A DNA stretch of 64,000 nucleotides from Ancylostoma caninum (GCA_037903475.1 JBAJFG010000044.1:124001-188000); one strand, 5' to 3'. Numbered from the stretch's first letter, positions 22,571-34,560 are shown. Program-made: numbers and translations. The notes: generated from the letters alone by a model not told the origin.

Positions 22571-23511
22571 GCGAGGCCTTCACTCGTTTATGAAATCTTG
22601 AAGATTTGGCAAAATAAAAAGTTCTTCACAAATCATCTACAAAAAACATTCAACGTTTCATGAACATATGAAGAATAGCTTGGTTCGCATAATTTCGAGG
22701 CATTACGTACTTCTATGTATTCAACAATGCTGGGTCTTTACTATAGAACAGACTGACCGTCTGGCTAACACCATTCTTCTGAAATTCTCGTGAAGCTCGC
22801 TTCGCCGCCTAACCCAACTTTCTCAGAGGGAAAAGACTAAGAAACGCAACATTGTGCAGAGACATGGTAGCAGATTTGCATCATGCATCTAGACGCTACT
22901 GTGCCTTCGGCTGCTTGAAACAGCAACGAATAGCTACTATACATCACTGATTCAAAACACACACACACACAAGGCCAAATAATAATAAGGATGCTAATTC
23001 GAGGTAAAAATGAAGACGGTTTCATTCTAGCGGGGTTGCTCTTCTAAGGATCTCAAGATATGGGAATTTGTAACATTTTGTGCATATCATTTTCATTCAT
23101 TTTCTTCTCCACAACGGTTTCGCTGTGAAGTATGCCATACGCCTTAGGCCGTAAATGGGTGGGTCTGAGATGTGTCAGCGATATGGTTCACCTTGTCTTT
23201 CACAATATAGATGCACGTCAAACAGAGGCATATAATAGAGGAGCTAGATATTTCATGTTCAGGAAGCACTGTTATATCAGTTGTTGCGAAATTAATTGCC
23301 GAAATGGACCCTTCATTCAAAGCTTTGTAACTCGGCTCAAAAACCACCTTTTTCATGGCTTTAGCAACCATTCAATTTGGTGGATCCTCCACGACAACTT
23401 AGTGATAATTTCGCTCCTCTACGGCGTAAAATGAGATCACAAGAATTCGCAAACTTTTGAAAGGCGATTTCAGCATACTCTAGATCAGCAATCTGCTGCT
23501 GTCGCAGAATT

Positions 23512-23640
23512 CTACCTGGAGCGCGGAAAAATGAAATACTCAGAACCCCCAAAACAACTTGTCAACAAGCATTTGGTGAGCAAGTATTCGATCGCATCTG
23601 AAACTTGCTTTTCCAAAAGCTTGTCGACAACTTGGTTTTT
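23512..23640. repeat. Relict of the CTCAGAA/AACTTG element
   Basis: ACTCAGAACCCCC followed by AACAACTTG and further CAAGCTTG/AACTTG runs resembles the end of the MITE at 62238-62527. A similar end, AGGTTCTGAGTG, occurs near 55497. The flanks 23290-23510 and 23640-23800 show no gene. Confidence 0.35.
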
Positions 23641-23805
23641 TTTCCATGCCGACAGGTGGTCGACCGTATGAACTTGTTCTTGACCCGTTCTTCACTGGCA
23701 ATCTGTCAGCTCTACACTACAAAATTGCCCAAGGTAGGACCTGTGGAGGCTTACACAATCATCCTTCATTATAAAGCACACTCCTTACTAGAACTGTACC
23801 ATACC

Positions 23806-24016
23806 GGGTGTGTATCATCGTGAGGGAAAACGAGGCGGAGCCTTCCCGCCCTCCAAGATCAACTCGTCCTCCATCGCATTCAAATTTTGCATTGTCATGT
23901 ATAGTGGAATCGCGCGCGAAGAGAACGAGTCAACCGTTTGGGGCGGGAGGAGGATTTGAACGAACCAATCGCAGAACTGTACCACACCACGTTTTCTCTC
24001 ACGATGATACACACCC
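23806..24016. repeat. Inverted-repeat MITE-like element
   Basis: Arms GGGTGTGTATCATCGTGAGG (from 23806) and CCTCACGATGATACACACCC-like (to 24016; CTCACGATGATACACACCC) frame a GC-richer centre. ORFs on both strands across it mirror each other. Confidence 0.55.
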
Positions 24017-24880
24017 TACCAATCATTGAACTGGTGTCCTCAATGGATGCATCGTATGCTACGCGGGTATGGGGACATGACTCTCTCTCTCGACAGGTTG
24101 TTCAGCTGAAAGGTCCGCTACAAGTGACAATAAGGCTTGTATCCATCTCTCTTTGAGCAGCTCGAGTGCCCATCGAGCTTCAGACATTTTACACAAATGC
24201 GAGAAATCTCCGTACTTATGTAGTTGGAGTCGATGGTAGTAAAATTTTTCATTGGTCTATTGCAAATTCGATTTTCCAATTTACTGGAATTTAATTCGTG
24301 TTAGCTTTATTTATCTTTTTCTTGTTTATTTCTTTGTTACTCTAGGATATCATCACTGTCTCCCTGGGTACCGAATTTCGGGGAGTTTCAACGTGTATGG
24401 CTCTCTCGATGAAGGGATCGATGCTTTGGGTTTTTATTTGCAGTAGAAAATCACTTTTTTTTCATTTGGGTGAACTCGTTGTGAATAGTGAAGAAAGCCT
24501 TAAAAAAGTCCAATATCGTTCAAATTCCTGACTCAATTCAAACATAATTCAATGGAAATTACAATATATCAATGGCCAAAATTTATTATCTATCTTAATG
24601 GTACTGAAAATAAAGCTAGAAAGTAATGAAAATAGTTAAAAAGTTGTTGCTTGAATGATTAACAAATGGTGAATGGCTCCTCCACGGTTCCATTCAACTT
24701 CCATGTATTTAGTGTGTATACTGGGAACCATTTCACTGAAAAGATGAAGATTTTAACCTAAAATGTTCGAAAAAGGTTGCTTAGTTAGCTTCCATGTTCA
24801 TATGTCTAGCTATGATCCACCCTTTTTCATACAGAGCACCAGAAAGGTAAATCATTCTTATTGTGCAATTTTGCGTTTAT
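24017..24880. other. No gene seen
   Basis: AT-rich sequence with a T-rich tract near 24300-24340; no exon, repeat or RNA signal was supported. Confidence 0.35.
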
Positions 24881-25069
24881 CAGCTAACGAATCACTCCCA
24901 TGAGAGATGCCTCCCGAGCTCTCCCGCCGGGAGTCGCTCCCTCGGGAGCAATTCTCCCTGCGGGAGGAGATTTGCATACCAGCCTAGCTGAGCCATCCTG
25001 CTCGACATCACCGATGGGTAAGCATCGTACTAACAGTAAGAATGAAATGAACGCCTTATCAAAACACCC

Positions 25070-25225
25070 GTAAAAATGTATCGCCAATAGATTCTCTTGC
25101 CTTTTAAATTGCCAAACAAGCTCTTCACTCATTCTACCGTGAAATGTATTGCCAAGCCAAATCTTATCCCGTAAAATGTATTGCCAAACTCATTCTCTTG
25201 CCAAGCATATCACCACCACACATCA
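25070..25225. repeat. Degenerate tandem of a 'gtaaaatgtattgccaa' module
   Basis: GTAAAAATGTATCGCCAA, GTGAAATGTATTGCCAA and GTAAAATGTATTGCCAA follow one another, separated by 'ttctcttgcc'-like spacers. The same module is at 19790-19965, 58880-59045 and 17285-17410, so it is a dispersed short-period repeat. Confidence 0.5.
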
Positions 25226-25362
25226 GAGTATGGCATCCTTCCGCTAGTCGGACCAGTTGATCAGCCGTTCGACAACACGCAGCAGAAGTAATTGCAGACA
25301 GAAGCACTACCTTAGCTAGCCGGATATACGTTCTCTCGTACGAAGTCAGTTGTACTGTAATC

Positions 25363-26113
25363 ATCTCAGGCATTCGTGGGGTTCGACCCCAGTATGACCG
25401 GGGATTCGACCCCAGTTATACCTGGGGCCAAATCCCTCGTCCACCTCTCACCTCACGTGCTGTGTTCGTCCCCTTACGTGCTGCGATCCTCCGCTCACGT
25501 GCTGCTGTTCCATCCCTGACGTCCTTACGTGTCATTTCGTGTTATACGTGTCCTTGCTCGTTCACATGTAGCACGCCGTCGCTCTCCGATAGTGAGCAGG
25601 AAGCAAAAATGTCCGTGGAATGCCTGGACGCGCATGGGCTTTGTGCGCTGGTGCCCAATGGGTCCCGCAGTCACATGGCGGATTCCTACATCCGCACCGC
25701 GTTCGCGCGCGACTGCACCCACGCGTCTCGTCTGACCGATTGCTGGTCCACGGTATGCAACATGGCCTCACACGACCAGACAAGTCCCGAAACGGACTTG
25801 TGTAGTCTCCGCCGAAGCGGAGGCTAGACTGAGGCTTTCACACCCGGCAGTCAGCGTATATACATTTGTATCAGTATCAGCAACCTGTTTAGTTAAATCG
25901 ATACTGTCAAAACTTTTGGTGCTACTCTAAATGCGAATGGAACTGATACGCGGGGGGGGGGATGAGGGTGGAACAGAACACGTGCAGCAGTTCAGATTAG
26001 TAGGCGGGGGTGAAACACAGCATGTACGGCAGTAGCAGCACGTCGCCTCTCTCATGGGAGTGGGCGGAGCTAAACTTTTCGTGCAGGGGTCGAACCCCAC
26101 AAGTGACTGAGAT
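25363..26113. mobile_element. Palindromic element enclosing a GC-rich segment
   Basis: ATCTCAGGCATTCGTGGGG (25363 on) and the complement of CCCCACAAGTGACTGAGAT (to 26113) are inverted, each with a GGGGTTCGACCCC hairpin resembling a tRNA T-arm. The inner flanks also contain inverted ACGTGCTGC/GCAGCACGT words. The centre is much richer in G+C than the surroundings. Confidence 0.45.
25609..25827 (+). CDS. 72-aa GC-rich ORF inside the palindrome (possible captured fragment)
   Basis: ATG at 25609 to TAG at 25827. Third codon positions are mostly G or C, unlike neighbouring exons. The protein is rich in Cys and His (MSVECLDAHGLCALVP..., DCTHASRLTDCW...). No family is recognised. The frame stays open upstream to 25462, so the start is arbitrary. 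A CTCCGCCGAAGCGGAG hairpin overlaps the 3' end. Its position between inverted repeats suggests a gene fragment captured by a transposon, or simply a chance ORF in GC-rich DNA. Confidence 0.3.
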   Translation: MSVECLDAHGLCALVPNGSRSHMADSYIRTAFARDCTHASRLTDCWSTVCNMASHDQTSPETDLCSLRRSGG

Positions 26114-26237
26114 ACCGCTTTCAGTTACGTATTACATAGAATTAATTCTGTTGGCTTACTTCTTTGTCGAAAACAAAAACAGCGTCTAATTGTTGTAGTC
26201 TGTTGGTAACCAGTGAGTTTCACTGCTGCTGCGTGTG

Positions 26238-26994
26238 ATGGGCCAAAGGTCAAGGAGAACGTTTGCCATAGCAGCCACCATAGCCGCTGCCTTGACAATC
26301 GGAATTATATATGCCTATTATGTGCCCCCGAAGGTGAGATTTTGTAGATTTCACAAACACGCGTAGGACGGGATAGTAACATAGTTCAGTGACAATATAA
26401 GTTGAGCCACTGAATGTGCAGAGCCGATTTCTAGGCAGTGACAGAAGGTCTCTAATAGTGGTGACACCTTCGTGTTGGAGAGACCGCCCAAAGCAGTTAA
26501 CGGTGATAAACAAGGTTCTTCAAAATTTTGTAGAAAAACCCGTCTTTGAGTTTCTTGTTGTGGAGAATTAAGGACGGCCATTTTGACATCTACCACATGG
26601 CTGCGCAGCGGGTGATAGCGATCGTTACTCTCCCTTGTGCGGATGACTCAGATTTCCCACAAAAAAAGTGTTCAAAAACAAGTTTTTGGCACTTTTGGGG
26701 GATTCATGTGTGACATTTTGAGCAGTGTCACCTGGAGGTTCTTCTGGTATGAAAATCTCAAAATTGGTGATGCATTACCTTCAATGCAATCCAGTTGTCG
26801 TTGTGCCTATGCTAAAAGATAGTGTTATAGGGAAGACGTATTCGAGAACAAGGATATCGTGACATAGTTCTAGTTGAATGAACCACAACTACTGAAGGAA
26901 ACAAGATTTTTTGTATGCAACTGATGTGATATTTCAGTGTTTGAAAAAGAATGTTTCAATAAAAGGTTCGTTGTTTGGAGATTACAGGCAATAA
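26238..26994 (+). CDS. Predicted 50-aa single-pass membrane microprotein
   Basis: Exon 26238-26333 (32 codons: MGQRSRRT, helix FAIAATIAAALTIGIIYAYY, then VPPK) ends at a phase-0 GTGAGA donor. A strong ATATTTCAG acceptor opens exon 26938-26994 (CLKKNVSIKGSLFGDYRQ, TAA). The basic N-terminus and single helix suggest a tail- or signal-anchored membrane protein. It shares its first-exon layout with 13247 and 53415. An AATAAA falls inside the second exon, which is odd. The true second exon could be different or farther downstream. Confidence 0.4.
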
Positions 26995-27498
26995 TCACTG
27001 CACATCGACACACCACTCACTCATTAGAGGGCTCGTCATGCATCATTCTCCCTATTTAGGGAATGTTCTCTTTCCTCAATGAGAGAATCATCGAAAGGTG
27101 ATATCACCTTAGCATTAGTATCTTCCTCATTATTGGCTCTTGTGCTTCTCCCTACAGGGCGTTCGCCTCGCGGTAAATGTTGCGTTGCAGTCCAGCGCGC
27201 GAGCGCCAGGCCGTTGTCCAAGCGTCTTAGTAGGTCAAGGGATTCACCGTATGCGCGCATGCGTTGTGAGACCAGGCCGCTGCGATCGATTTGCCAACCA
27301 TTCGATGGCCGTTACGTGATGCAATTTTTCGTCTGCAGCAGGTGCCACTCGAAAATTTCTGCTATTCCTAGCTGATTTTTGCATATTTCTGCGACTGTAT
27401 TCATTCACCTGGGAGGATTATTCATTCTCTAGATGAATATAGTTACCCGCCATCCTTGAATACTATCTTGTTTTTCATTTTTTAACACATAATGGACA

Positions 27499-27566
27499 AT
27501 ACGACCCACTGGTGGGTCGTATGGGAAGTTACGTAGAGGACAATACGACCCACCGGTGGGTCGTAT
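27499..27566. repeat. Two tandem perfect 24-bp palindromes
   Basis: 27499-27522 and 27543-27566 each read ATACGACCCAC(T/C)GGTGGGTCGTAT, in tandem with a 44-bp period. Function is unknown. The flanks (26995-27490 and 27570-28150) show no supported gene. Confidence 0.6.
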
Positions 27567-28160
27567 CCGTTTTATCTCTTTTCTTAGACTAGCGCCCCTA
27601 CGGGACGCTAGAAAGTGTGGATGTGGCAGCCACTTGAGGTTCATGTCAAAACTACTGGGTGCAAGAATAAGTTCGCCTTTCCTGAAGCTGTGCTTTTTAC
27701 CTCCTTTCCGCTCAGGAAAAAAAGCATTCACTTGATACAAAATAGTATTTTTACACCTTCTTCTCAATGAATTTATCACGAAATAAAAGGGCCAAAGCTG
27801 TTGAGAAATCTGCGCCTCATGCGTGCTAGGATGCAAAGTCAGTAATGGTTTCCCGGATTCAGCAACTTCGCCATTGATTACTCTAAAGCTTCTACCAGGA
27901 AGAATTTCTTTTACTGCTCGAATGCAACAACTGTTCCACAGATATTAACTTTATTAGACAGTGCGCAGTGCTCCAATCCTTCTATATAAATATAGAAGCC
28001 CAGAATTTTTGAACAGATTACGAACTAATGTTAGGCGCACATCCGCTACTTCCCTTCAACACGCCGACGGAACTCTCTTCAACGTGCGCAGTAGATTGGT
28101 ACAGTCTTCTGTATTCAGTTGCACATGTTGCGAACTTCTCAAAACTCTTCGTTTCCTTAA

Positions 28161-28624
28161 AGGCAGCAGGAGCTGAAATTCTCGACTCTGAGCTGAGCTG
28201 CGGGTGGTGAAGTACAGACTCAGCACATCATAAATGTGAAACGAACACAGACAATGACGGGTTACCTGCTGAGAAAATGGAACATTCGTCGCGAACACGC
28301 CTGGCTGTGTTCGTGCGCGGACGAGTTTTCCCCGGCGCGAAAGCCAGTGCGGCGCGTGGTTTTGGTCGAGTCCCGCCATGAAAACCCTGTGAATTGAATG
28401 CATTTCGTTTTCCCTTTGCGCCAAACCACGCACCGCCATGGCTTTTGCGCCGGGGAAAACTCGTCCGCGCGCAAACACGGCCAGGCGTGTTCGCGACGAA
28501 TGTTCCATTTTCTCTGCAGATAAGCCATCATTGTCTGTGTTCGTTCCACATTTATGATGTGCTGAGTCTGTACTTTATCACCCACAGCTCAGCTCGGAGT
28601 CGAGGATTTCAGCTCCTGCTGCCT
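28161..28624. mobile_element. TTAA-flanked 464-bp foldback MITE
   Basis: TTAA at 28157-28160 and 28625-28628 flank ends AGGCAGCAGGAGCTGAAAT and ATTTCAGCTCCTGCTGCCT. The arms pair along most of their length around about 28390. It shares the AGGCAGC terminus with the elements at 18480 and 18374, so one TTAA family is involved. Mirror ORFs on both strands are spurious. Confidence 0.7.
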
Positions 28625-28628
28625 TTAA

Positions 28629-29590
28629 GCCAATCGAGAAAGCATCAACATTTAACCGGAAATCAAAAACAACAGAAAAACGAAAATCCCGCACATCTCG
28701 AACTTAGCCATGTTTCACATTCCATCCCAGGCTCGCCCTTCATTGCATTAATTCCGCAAATTTTACTTCTGTTGTTCAGCAACATCACCATCCAAATCCG
28801 AAATCCACAATCTAACCATATCATCCGTCCTGTCGGTGCAGTAGTTAAACACCGAAATCCGACTCCAGTAAATTGTTCATCCACGCCCTTTTTTTAATCC
28901 AACAGATGTTGTGAAAAACGCCTTAATCATCGAGGCCGTTCAACTTTTATGAAAACCACAGTTGTTGCGTCTCCTAAGTAGACCTGAGGGTCTTGTTCTC
29001 TTCAAAGGCCAATATTTTATCACAGTACGTCGTAAGTTCACCATTTCATCAATCCAAACCCTAATGTAAGCTCAGTCGCAATACAAAAAGTAATCAATAC
29101 TATATAATTTTCCTCCTCAGAAGAAAATGTTCGCTCCAACTCGCTTCAACTTGTTCACCTGTCTTCAAACTTCACCTGAAGCATCCAAATCATTTAGACA
29201 AAGTCTTCAAACCCTAGGATCACCCCTCCTGCCAATAATCAAAAATTCAATGATGGTATGAGGAGTTCACCACAGTCAAGTCAAAATAAATACTTCAAAT
29301 GACAATGTCACTGGCCAGTTTGACATTCGACTACTAATCAAGTTGCGAATGCCATCTAACCCCTCCGAGAGAGTCTTTTCTAAGCAACTGGACGCGATGC
29401 ATGAGAACATCTTAACCTCACATTGGGAGTGAGTCTCTGCACTGAGCGACGAATGTTTTTACTCACATTACCTTAAGAACCCCTCATGGCTGTCCGGTAA
29501 CCAGTGGGATTATTGTCCTTGGATTATGGATTATTATTAAATAAGTTCATAGACTTGTGTTACTATTTCTCTTCACTATTTCTCCTCGAA
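28629..29590. other. No gene seen
   Basis: AT-rich spacer between the TTAA element and the minisatellite. No supported exon. Confidence 0.35.
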
Positions 29591-31262
29591 ATCCCCAAGG
29601 GTTGCAGGCTCTCTCCGAGCTCCCCAATTTCGAGGATCCCATCCTCGAAATCCCTATGCGCCGCCAGTTTTCTTCACCCTTTTCAACTTGGAGGATCCCC
29701 TCCTTGAAGTAGTCACAAGATTCGGGTTCCCTACGACCTCCTCAACTCGGAGGATCCCCTCTCCGAAATCCGCAAGCAACGCGGGTTCCCTGCGACCTCC
29801 TCAATTCGGAGGATCCTCTCCTCGAAGTAGTTATAAGACGCGGGTTCCCTACGACCACCTCGACTCGGAGGATTCCCTCCTCGAAATCCCAAAGCGACGC
29901 GGGTTCCCTGCGACCTCCTCAACTCGGAGGTCCCCCTCCTTGAAATTCCCAAGCGACGTGGGTTCCCTACGACCTCCTCAACTCGGAGGATCCCATCTCC
30001 GAAATCCCCAACCGACGCAGGTTCCCTGCGACCTCCTCAACTCGGAGGACCCCCTCTCCAAAATCCCTATGCGCCGCGGGTTCCGTCCAGCCTTCCTAAC
30101 TCAAGAATCCCCTCCTCGAAGTAGTTATAAGACGCGGGTTCCCTACGATCTCCTCCACTCGGAGGATCCCCTCTCCGAAATCCGCAAGCAACGCGGGTTC
30201 CCTGCGACCACCTCGACTCGGAGGATCCCCTCGAAGTAGTTATAAGACGCGGGTTCCCTACGACCTCCTCAACTCGGAGGATCCCCTCTCCGAAATCCCA
30301 AGCAACGCGGGTTCCCTACGACCACCTCGACTCGGAGGATCCCCTCCTCGAAGTAGTTATAAGACGCGGGTTCCCTACGACCACCTCGACTCGGAGGATC
30401 CCATTTCCGAAATCCGCAAGCAACGCGGGTTCCCTGCGACCTCCTCAATTCGGAGGATCCCCTCCTCGAAGTAGTTATAAGACGCGGGTTCCCTACGAAA
30501 ACCTCGACTCGGAGGATCCCCTCCTTGAAATTCCCAAGCGACGCGGGTTCCCTGCGACCTCGTCAACTCGGAGGATCCCATCTCCGAAATCCCCAACCGA
30601 CGCGGTTTCCCTGCGACCTCCTCAACTCGGAGGATCCCCTCTCCGAAATCCGCAAGCAACGCGGGTTCCCTGCGACCACCTCGACTCGGAGGATCCCCTC
30701 CTCGAAGTAGTTATAAGACGCGGGTTCCCTACGACCACCTCAACTCGGAGGTCCCCCTCCTTGAAATTCGCAAGCGACGTGGGTTCCCTGCGACCTCCTC
30801 GACTCGGAGGATCCCCTCCTTGAAATTCGCAAGCGACGTGGGTTCCCTGCGACCTCCTCGACTCGGAGGATCCCCTCCTTGAAATTCCCAAGCGACGCGG
30901 GTTCCCTGCGACCTCCTCAACTCGGAGGATTTCCTCCTCGAAATCCCAAAGCGACACGGGTTCCCTGCGACCTCCTCAACTCGGAGGATCCCTTCCTTGA
31001 AAGAGTTATGAGAAGCGGGTTCCCTCCAGCCTTTTCATCGTGGAGGATCCCATCTCCGAAATCCCTAAGCGATATGGGTTCCCTACGACCTCCTCAAATC
31101 GGTGGATCCCCTCCTTGAAACCTCCACGAAACGCGGGTTCCTCCGAGCTCATAAACTCGGAGCATCTCCTCCTCGGAATCCCCGAAGGACGTGGGTTCCC
31201 TACGACCTCCTCAACTCGGAGGATCCCTTCCTTGAAAGAGTTATGAGACGCGGGTTCCCTCC
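29590..31262. repeat. 59-bp minisatellite, about 28 units
   Basis: Units of 58-60 bp share ACGCGGGTTCCCTGCGACCT then CCTCAACTCGGAGGATCCC, with alternating endings (CTCCTCGAAGTAGTTATAAG or CTCCGAAATCCGCAAGC). Each unit has a small inverted repeat TCCTC...GAGGA and a GGATCC. The period is not a multiple of three; long ORFs on both strands here are artefacts. The array resumes at 32354 after an LTR element insertion. Confidence 0.8.
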
Positions 31263-32353
31263 TATACCCGTCTTACTGGTTGCGGGTTTCCCGACTTATT
31301 GGTTGCGGGATTTTGCTGCTGTATTCGCAGTCCGGTGGTTCAGTTTTATTGCATGCTTGTATTCACATGACAATTGTAAACGGACCTAGATAGCAGTCGT
31401 ACCGCGCTTTTATGCAGCACGGTATCATATCACAATAACCCAGATGCGCTGCAGGGCGCATCTGTGTAAACAAGAAACAACATGGAGCCGTAACTGATAT
31501 GGTCTAACAGCAGCGTAATGTGAAATCTATGAACTATGGGTTATGCGGAGCATAACACTCCGGCGCGGCCCACAACAGCAAATGTGAAGGAAATTGTATG
31601 AAGATGGATAGGAGAAATTGTAGATCATGTTGGTGACGTTATAGCGTTGTCCGTGGTGACCATAGAAGTTGACGTCGATGTTGTGATGTGGATATCGTTG
31701 ATAGTCGTTGCATTCGATTGCGAAGCTCATGAAGTTGCAGTGCGATGGCTCGGCATGGTAGTTGGTTGTGTTTGTTGGTGTTTTCTGTGTTTACACACTT
31801 TTTTGGAGTTTTTTGGGGACCTTTATTTGGCGGTCAACTCCGATTGTGGTATTATTTCAACCCGATTTTGTCCTTTCTATCTTCAGGACAAAATTCTTAG
31901 CCCAAACATGTGGGCTGTTTGGCTTATTTGCCGTGACACTATTTTTGTTCAGTGTAAACTTCCAGGTCTCAACGTTTGTGTGCGTTGAAACGGGAAGAGT
32001 ATTTTTCCAGGCCTCAGTGGAGGCGGAAAATATGGCTTATTTTAGCCGATGCACCAGATATACCCGTCTTACTGGTTGCGGGTTTCCCGACTTATTGGTT
32101 GCGGGATTTTGCTGCTGTATTCGCAGTCCGGTGGTTCAGTTTTATTGCATGCTTGTATTCACATGACAATTGTAAACGGACCTAGATAGCAGTCGTACCG
32201 TGCTTTTATGCAGCACGGTATCATATCACAATAACCCAGATGCGCTGCAGGGCGCGTCTGTGTAAACAAGAAACAACATGGAGCCGTAACTGATATGGTC
32301 TAACAGCAGCGTAATGTGAAATCTATGAACTATGGGTTATGCGGAGCATAACA
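31263..32353 (-). mobile_element. Small LTR retrotransposon (TRIM-like), recent insertion
   Basis: Two 295-bp direct repeats (31263-31557 and 32059-32353) differ at about two positions and flank a 501-bp interior. CCTCC at 31258-31262 and 32354-32358 is a 5-bp target duplication. On the minus strand the LTR begins TGTTATGCTCC. Two bases after the 5' LTR lies TGGTGCATCGGC, complementary to the 3' end of nematode tRNA-Gly, the expected primer binding site. A minus-strand ORF fragment (ECNDYQRYPHHNIDV..., reaching into the 3' LTR) may be a remnant of coding sequence. There is no RT or integrase, so it would depend on other elements. Confidence 0.7.
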
Positions 32354-32560
32354 CCTCCAGCCTTTTCATCGTGGAGGATCCCATCTCCGAAATCCCTAAG
32401 CGACATGGGTTCCCTACGACCTCCTCAAATCGGTGGATCCCCTCCTCAAAACCTCCACGATCCAAGAGACGCGGGTTCCCCCGAGCTCATAAACTCAGAG
32501 CATCCTCCTCGGAATCCCCGAAGGACGCGGGTTCCCTGCGACCTCCTCAAAAAGTTCAAC
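32354..32560. repeat. Continuation of the 59-bp minisatellite
   Basis: The array resumes exactly after the LTR element with CCAGCCTTTTCATCGTGGAG, as in the unit at 31026. It ends near 32550. Confidence 0.75.
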
Positions 32561-32749
32561 GGATTGTATGTAGAGAAACTATTGCTTCACAGTACGCCCG
32601 TTGACTCATAGGACTGCGCTCTGCGCTTTCCCACGTGTCCCGCCGCGAAAAGGTGCGGATTTTTGAATGAGCGAGTTTCGATTCGTTATATTATGATGGG
32701 GCTCCTCCAAATTCTGCCCCTAGGGGTCATTCTACCCGCTGAACACGGA

Positions 32750-33490
32750 GATGGCATCCATTTTGTACCGTAACTGCGGTACTGTAGGATTACTGTAGTC
32801 ATACTGTAGATGCTGTTGATGTATTTTCTCACAGCGTGTACAGCAAATTTGAACTTGACGTACTGAACATGAATATGCCATCAGTCCTGCACCGTAGAGC
32901 AATACTCTAAGGCTACTGTAGCGTTATCATATGGCTACTGTAGGCATACTGTAGATGCATTTTATTCACGAAATTCAGTGAAACTTTGGCAAGTGGGGTT
33001 ACTTTGGCAAGTGGGGTTATTTGACATGTTGAGTACGAAATTGACATTCATTTTGTACCGTAACACAGTGCAGTAGGGTTACCATAGGCATACTATAGAT
33101 GCATTTTGTTCACCAAATTCTGTGAAACGTTGGCAGATGGGCGTTTCTGACATGATGAACACGAATTTGAGATCCATATTTGAGATAGGTGCCATATTCG
33201 AGTTCAGAGTGTAAAATAACCCCAGATTCGGGCAAATTCTGATGAAAAACCTTTCCCACAGTTCCTACAGTATGATTACAAAAACCCTGCAGTGAGGCGA
33301 CACGGTACACAATGGATTTCATATTCTTAATCTGTGCAAAATAAATCTGTGCAAAAATGCAAAATAAAATAACCCTCCTGTGAAAATTTTGGTTGAATTC
33401 TGATAGAAAAACTTCTTTCTACTGTTTCTACAGTATACATACAGTAACACTACAGGAGTGCTCTACCAAGTAAAATAGATGGCATAGTTG
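32750..33490. repeat. Dispersed 'accgtaac / ctacagtat' repeat region
   Basis: Recurrent phrases such as CATTTTGTACCGTAAC, CATACTGTAGATGCATTTT and AAATTCTGTGAAAC repeat several times. They are related to the arms of the palindromes at 3537-4207 and 40440-40700. The neighbouring stretch 33490-34380 shows no gene I can support. Confidence 0.5.
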
Positions 33491-34389
33491 TGATCAGCAT
33501 GTCAAATATGCCCCAATTCTCGCAAATCCGGTGAGAAACAAGCGCGAACTCGCTTTGGTCCAAAGTGGCCCTGAGCGGAAAATCTGCGTTGTCGCGAATG
33601 TGTTAAAATTGTTTCCCACCAATTTTTCCAGTTCGTCGCTGGTGAATGTGAGAAGTAGCCCCGTCGTCGATGCTGGAGGGAACTAGGATCAACAATTGCG
33701 TATGGAAAACCTCTTTTTCTTCGAATTTCTGTCAAAAACCGCCGCGAAAAATGCCACACTTCCAGTTTTTTTGTGCTGCGCCACCAGCTCTTCAGAATTG
33801 GCAAAATGCCGAAATACGCTCCGCAGTGGCCTTCGCAGCTGTCTCGCGAGCCGTTTCAGCCGCTCGCATGTTTGGTCCGTAATGGCGGATGTTTAGTCCT
33901 TTACGAATGCCGGATGGCGAGCGTTAGTTGCGGTCCAATTATAGGTGCGAGACTCCAGATATGCTTCAAGGGTCGTTAGCGTCTTCGCACCTCGCTCGCG
34001 CCTTCAATTGTCCAAATCACTCGCACTGCCCATTACGACATGTATGCGGGCCCCGAAAAACTGATATTTGCCGCGATCCCTAAAGTACGTCGTGCGCGAT
34101 GTCGCAGTTGTCACAAACCTCAGCCGGGTGAAGGTAGCACTCGATAATTTTGCTCCCTCAGATTCTGCTGCAATCCTAGGTTCAGCACCATGGTCAGAAC
34201 GAACGTAGTGATCAATTTTGTCAAAATCTGCGCTAGAGACTATTTTGTTTGCTTCCAGTAGGAAAAATAGGCGAGCTGTGCAGAGTGGAACTGAAAGGCG
34301 GCGGGAAATGAGGAAAGTGATCGTAATTCGAAATGGTTCACTCTTAAACTCATCCGGTTGATAATCGAAGCACCTCTGATTTCTTTTCT

Positions 34390-34560
34390 ACTCAGATGGT
34401 GATGCCCTAGCAGCATCTCCTCCCAGCTGCTGCAATCCTCCCATCAGTTGTTGCCATCCTTCAGCAATTACTACTAAAAGATCAAAAGCTTTAGCAGCAG
34501 TTGGCGAGGAGATGGCAGCACCAGAGAGGAGATGCAGCTGGAGGTTCAACTCGACGTATT
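34390..34560. repeat. Inverted repeat related to the 3838-4085 palindrome
   Basis: GCAGCATCTCCTC, GCTGCTGCAATCCTCCCAT and their complements (GAGGAGATGGCAGCA, GAGGAGATGCAGC) form an imperfect palindrome around AAAGCTTTAG. Confidence 0.45.

Larger units (their letters stand above)
18374..23285. repeat. Segmental duplication, copy A (with CAP gene A)
   Basis: Nearly colinear with 58215-62672, including promoter region, five exons, introns and 3' flank of the CAP gene. The main differences are the 750-bp insertion here and a 290-bp MITE in the other copy. The 5' flank between 19540 and 20847 contains no exon but is highly conserved between copies, so it should hold the shared promoter. Confidence 0.8.

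Noticed and set aside
25376..25412. GGGGTTCGACCCC segments resembling tRNA T-arms
   Set aside because: No box A or cloverleaf upstream; the hairpins are part of the inverted-repeat ends of the 25363-26113 element.
29688..31246. Repetitive ORFs on both strands (183 aa plus strand and others)
   Set aside because: Artefacts of the GC-rich 59-bp array; both strands are equally open and codons are not conserved between units.
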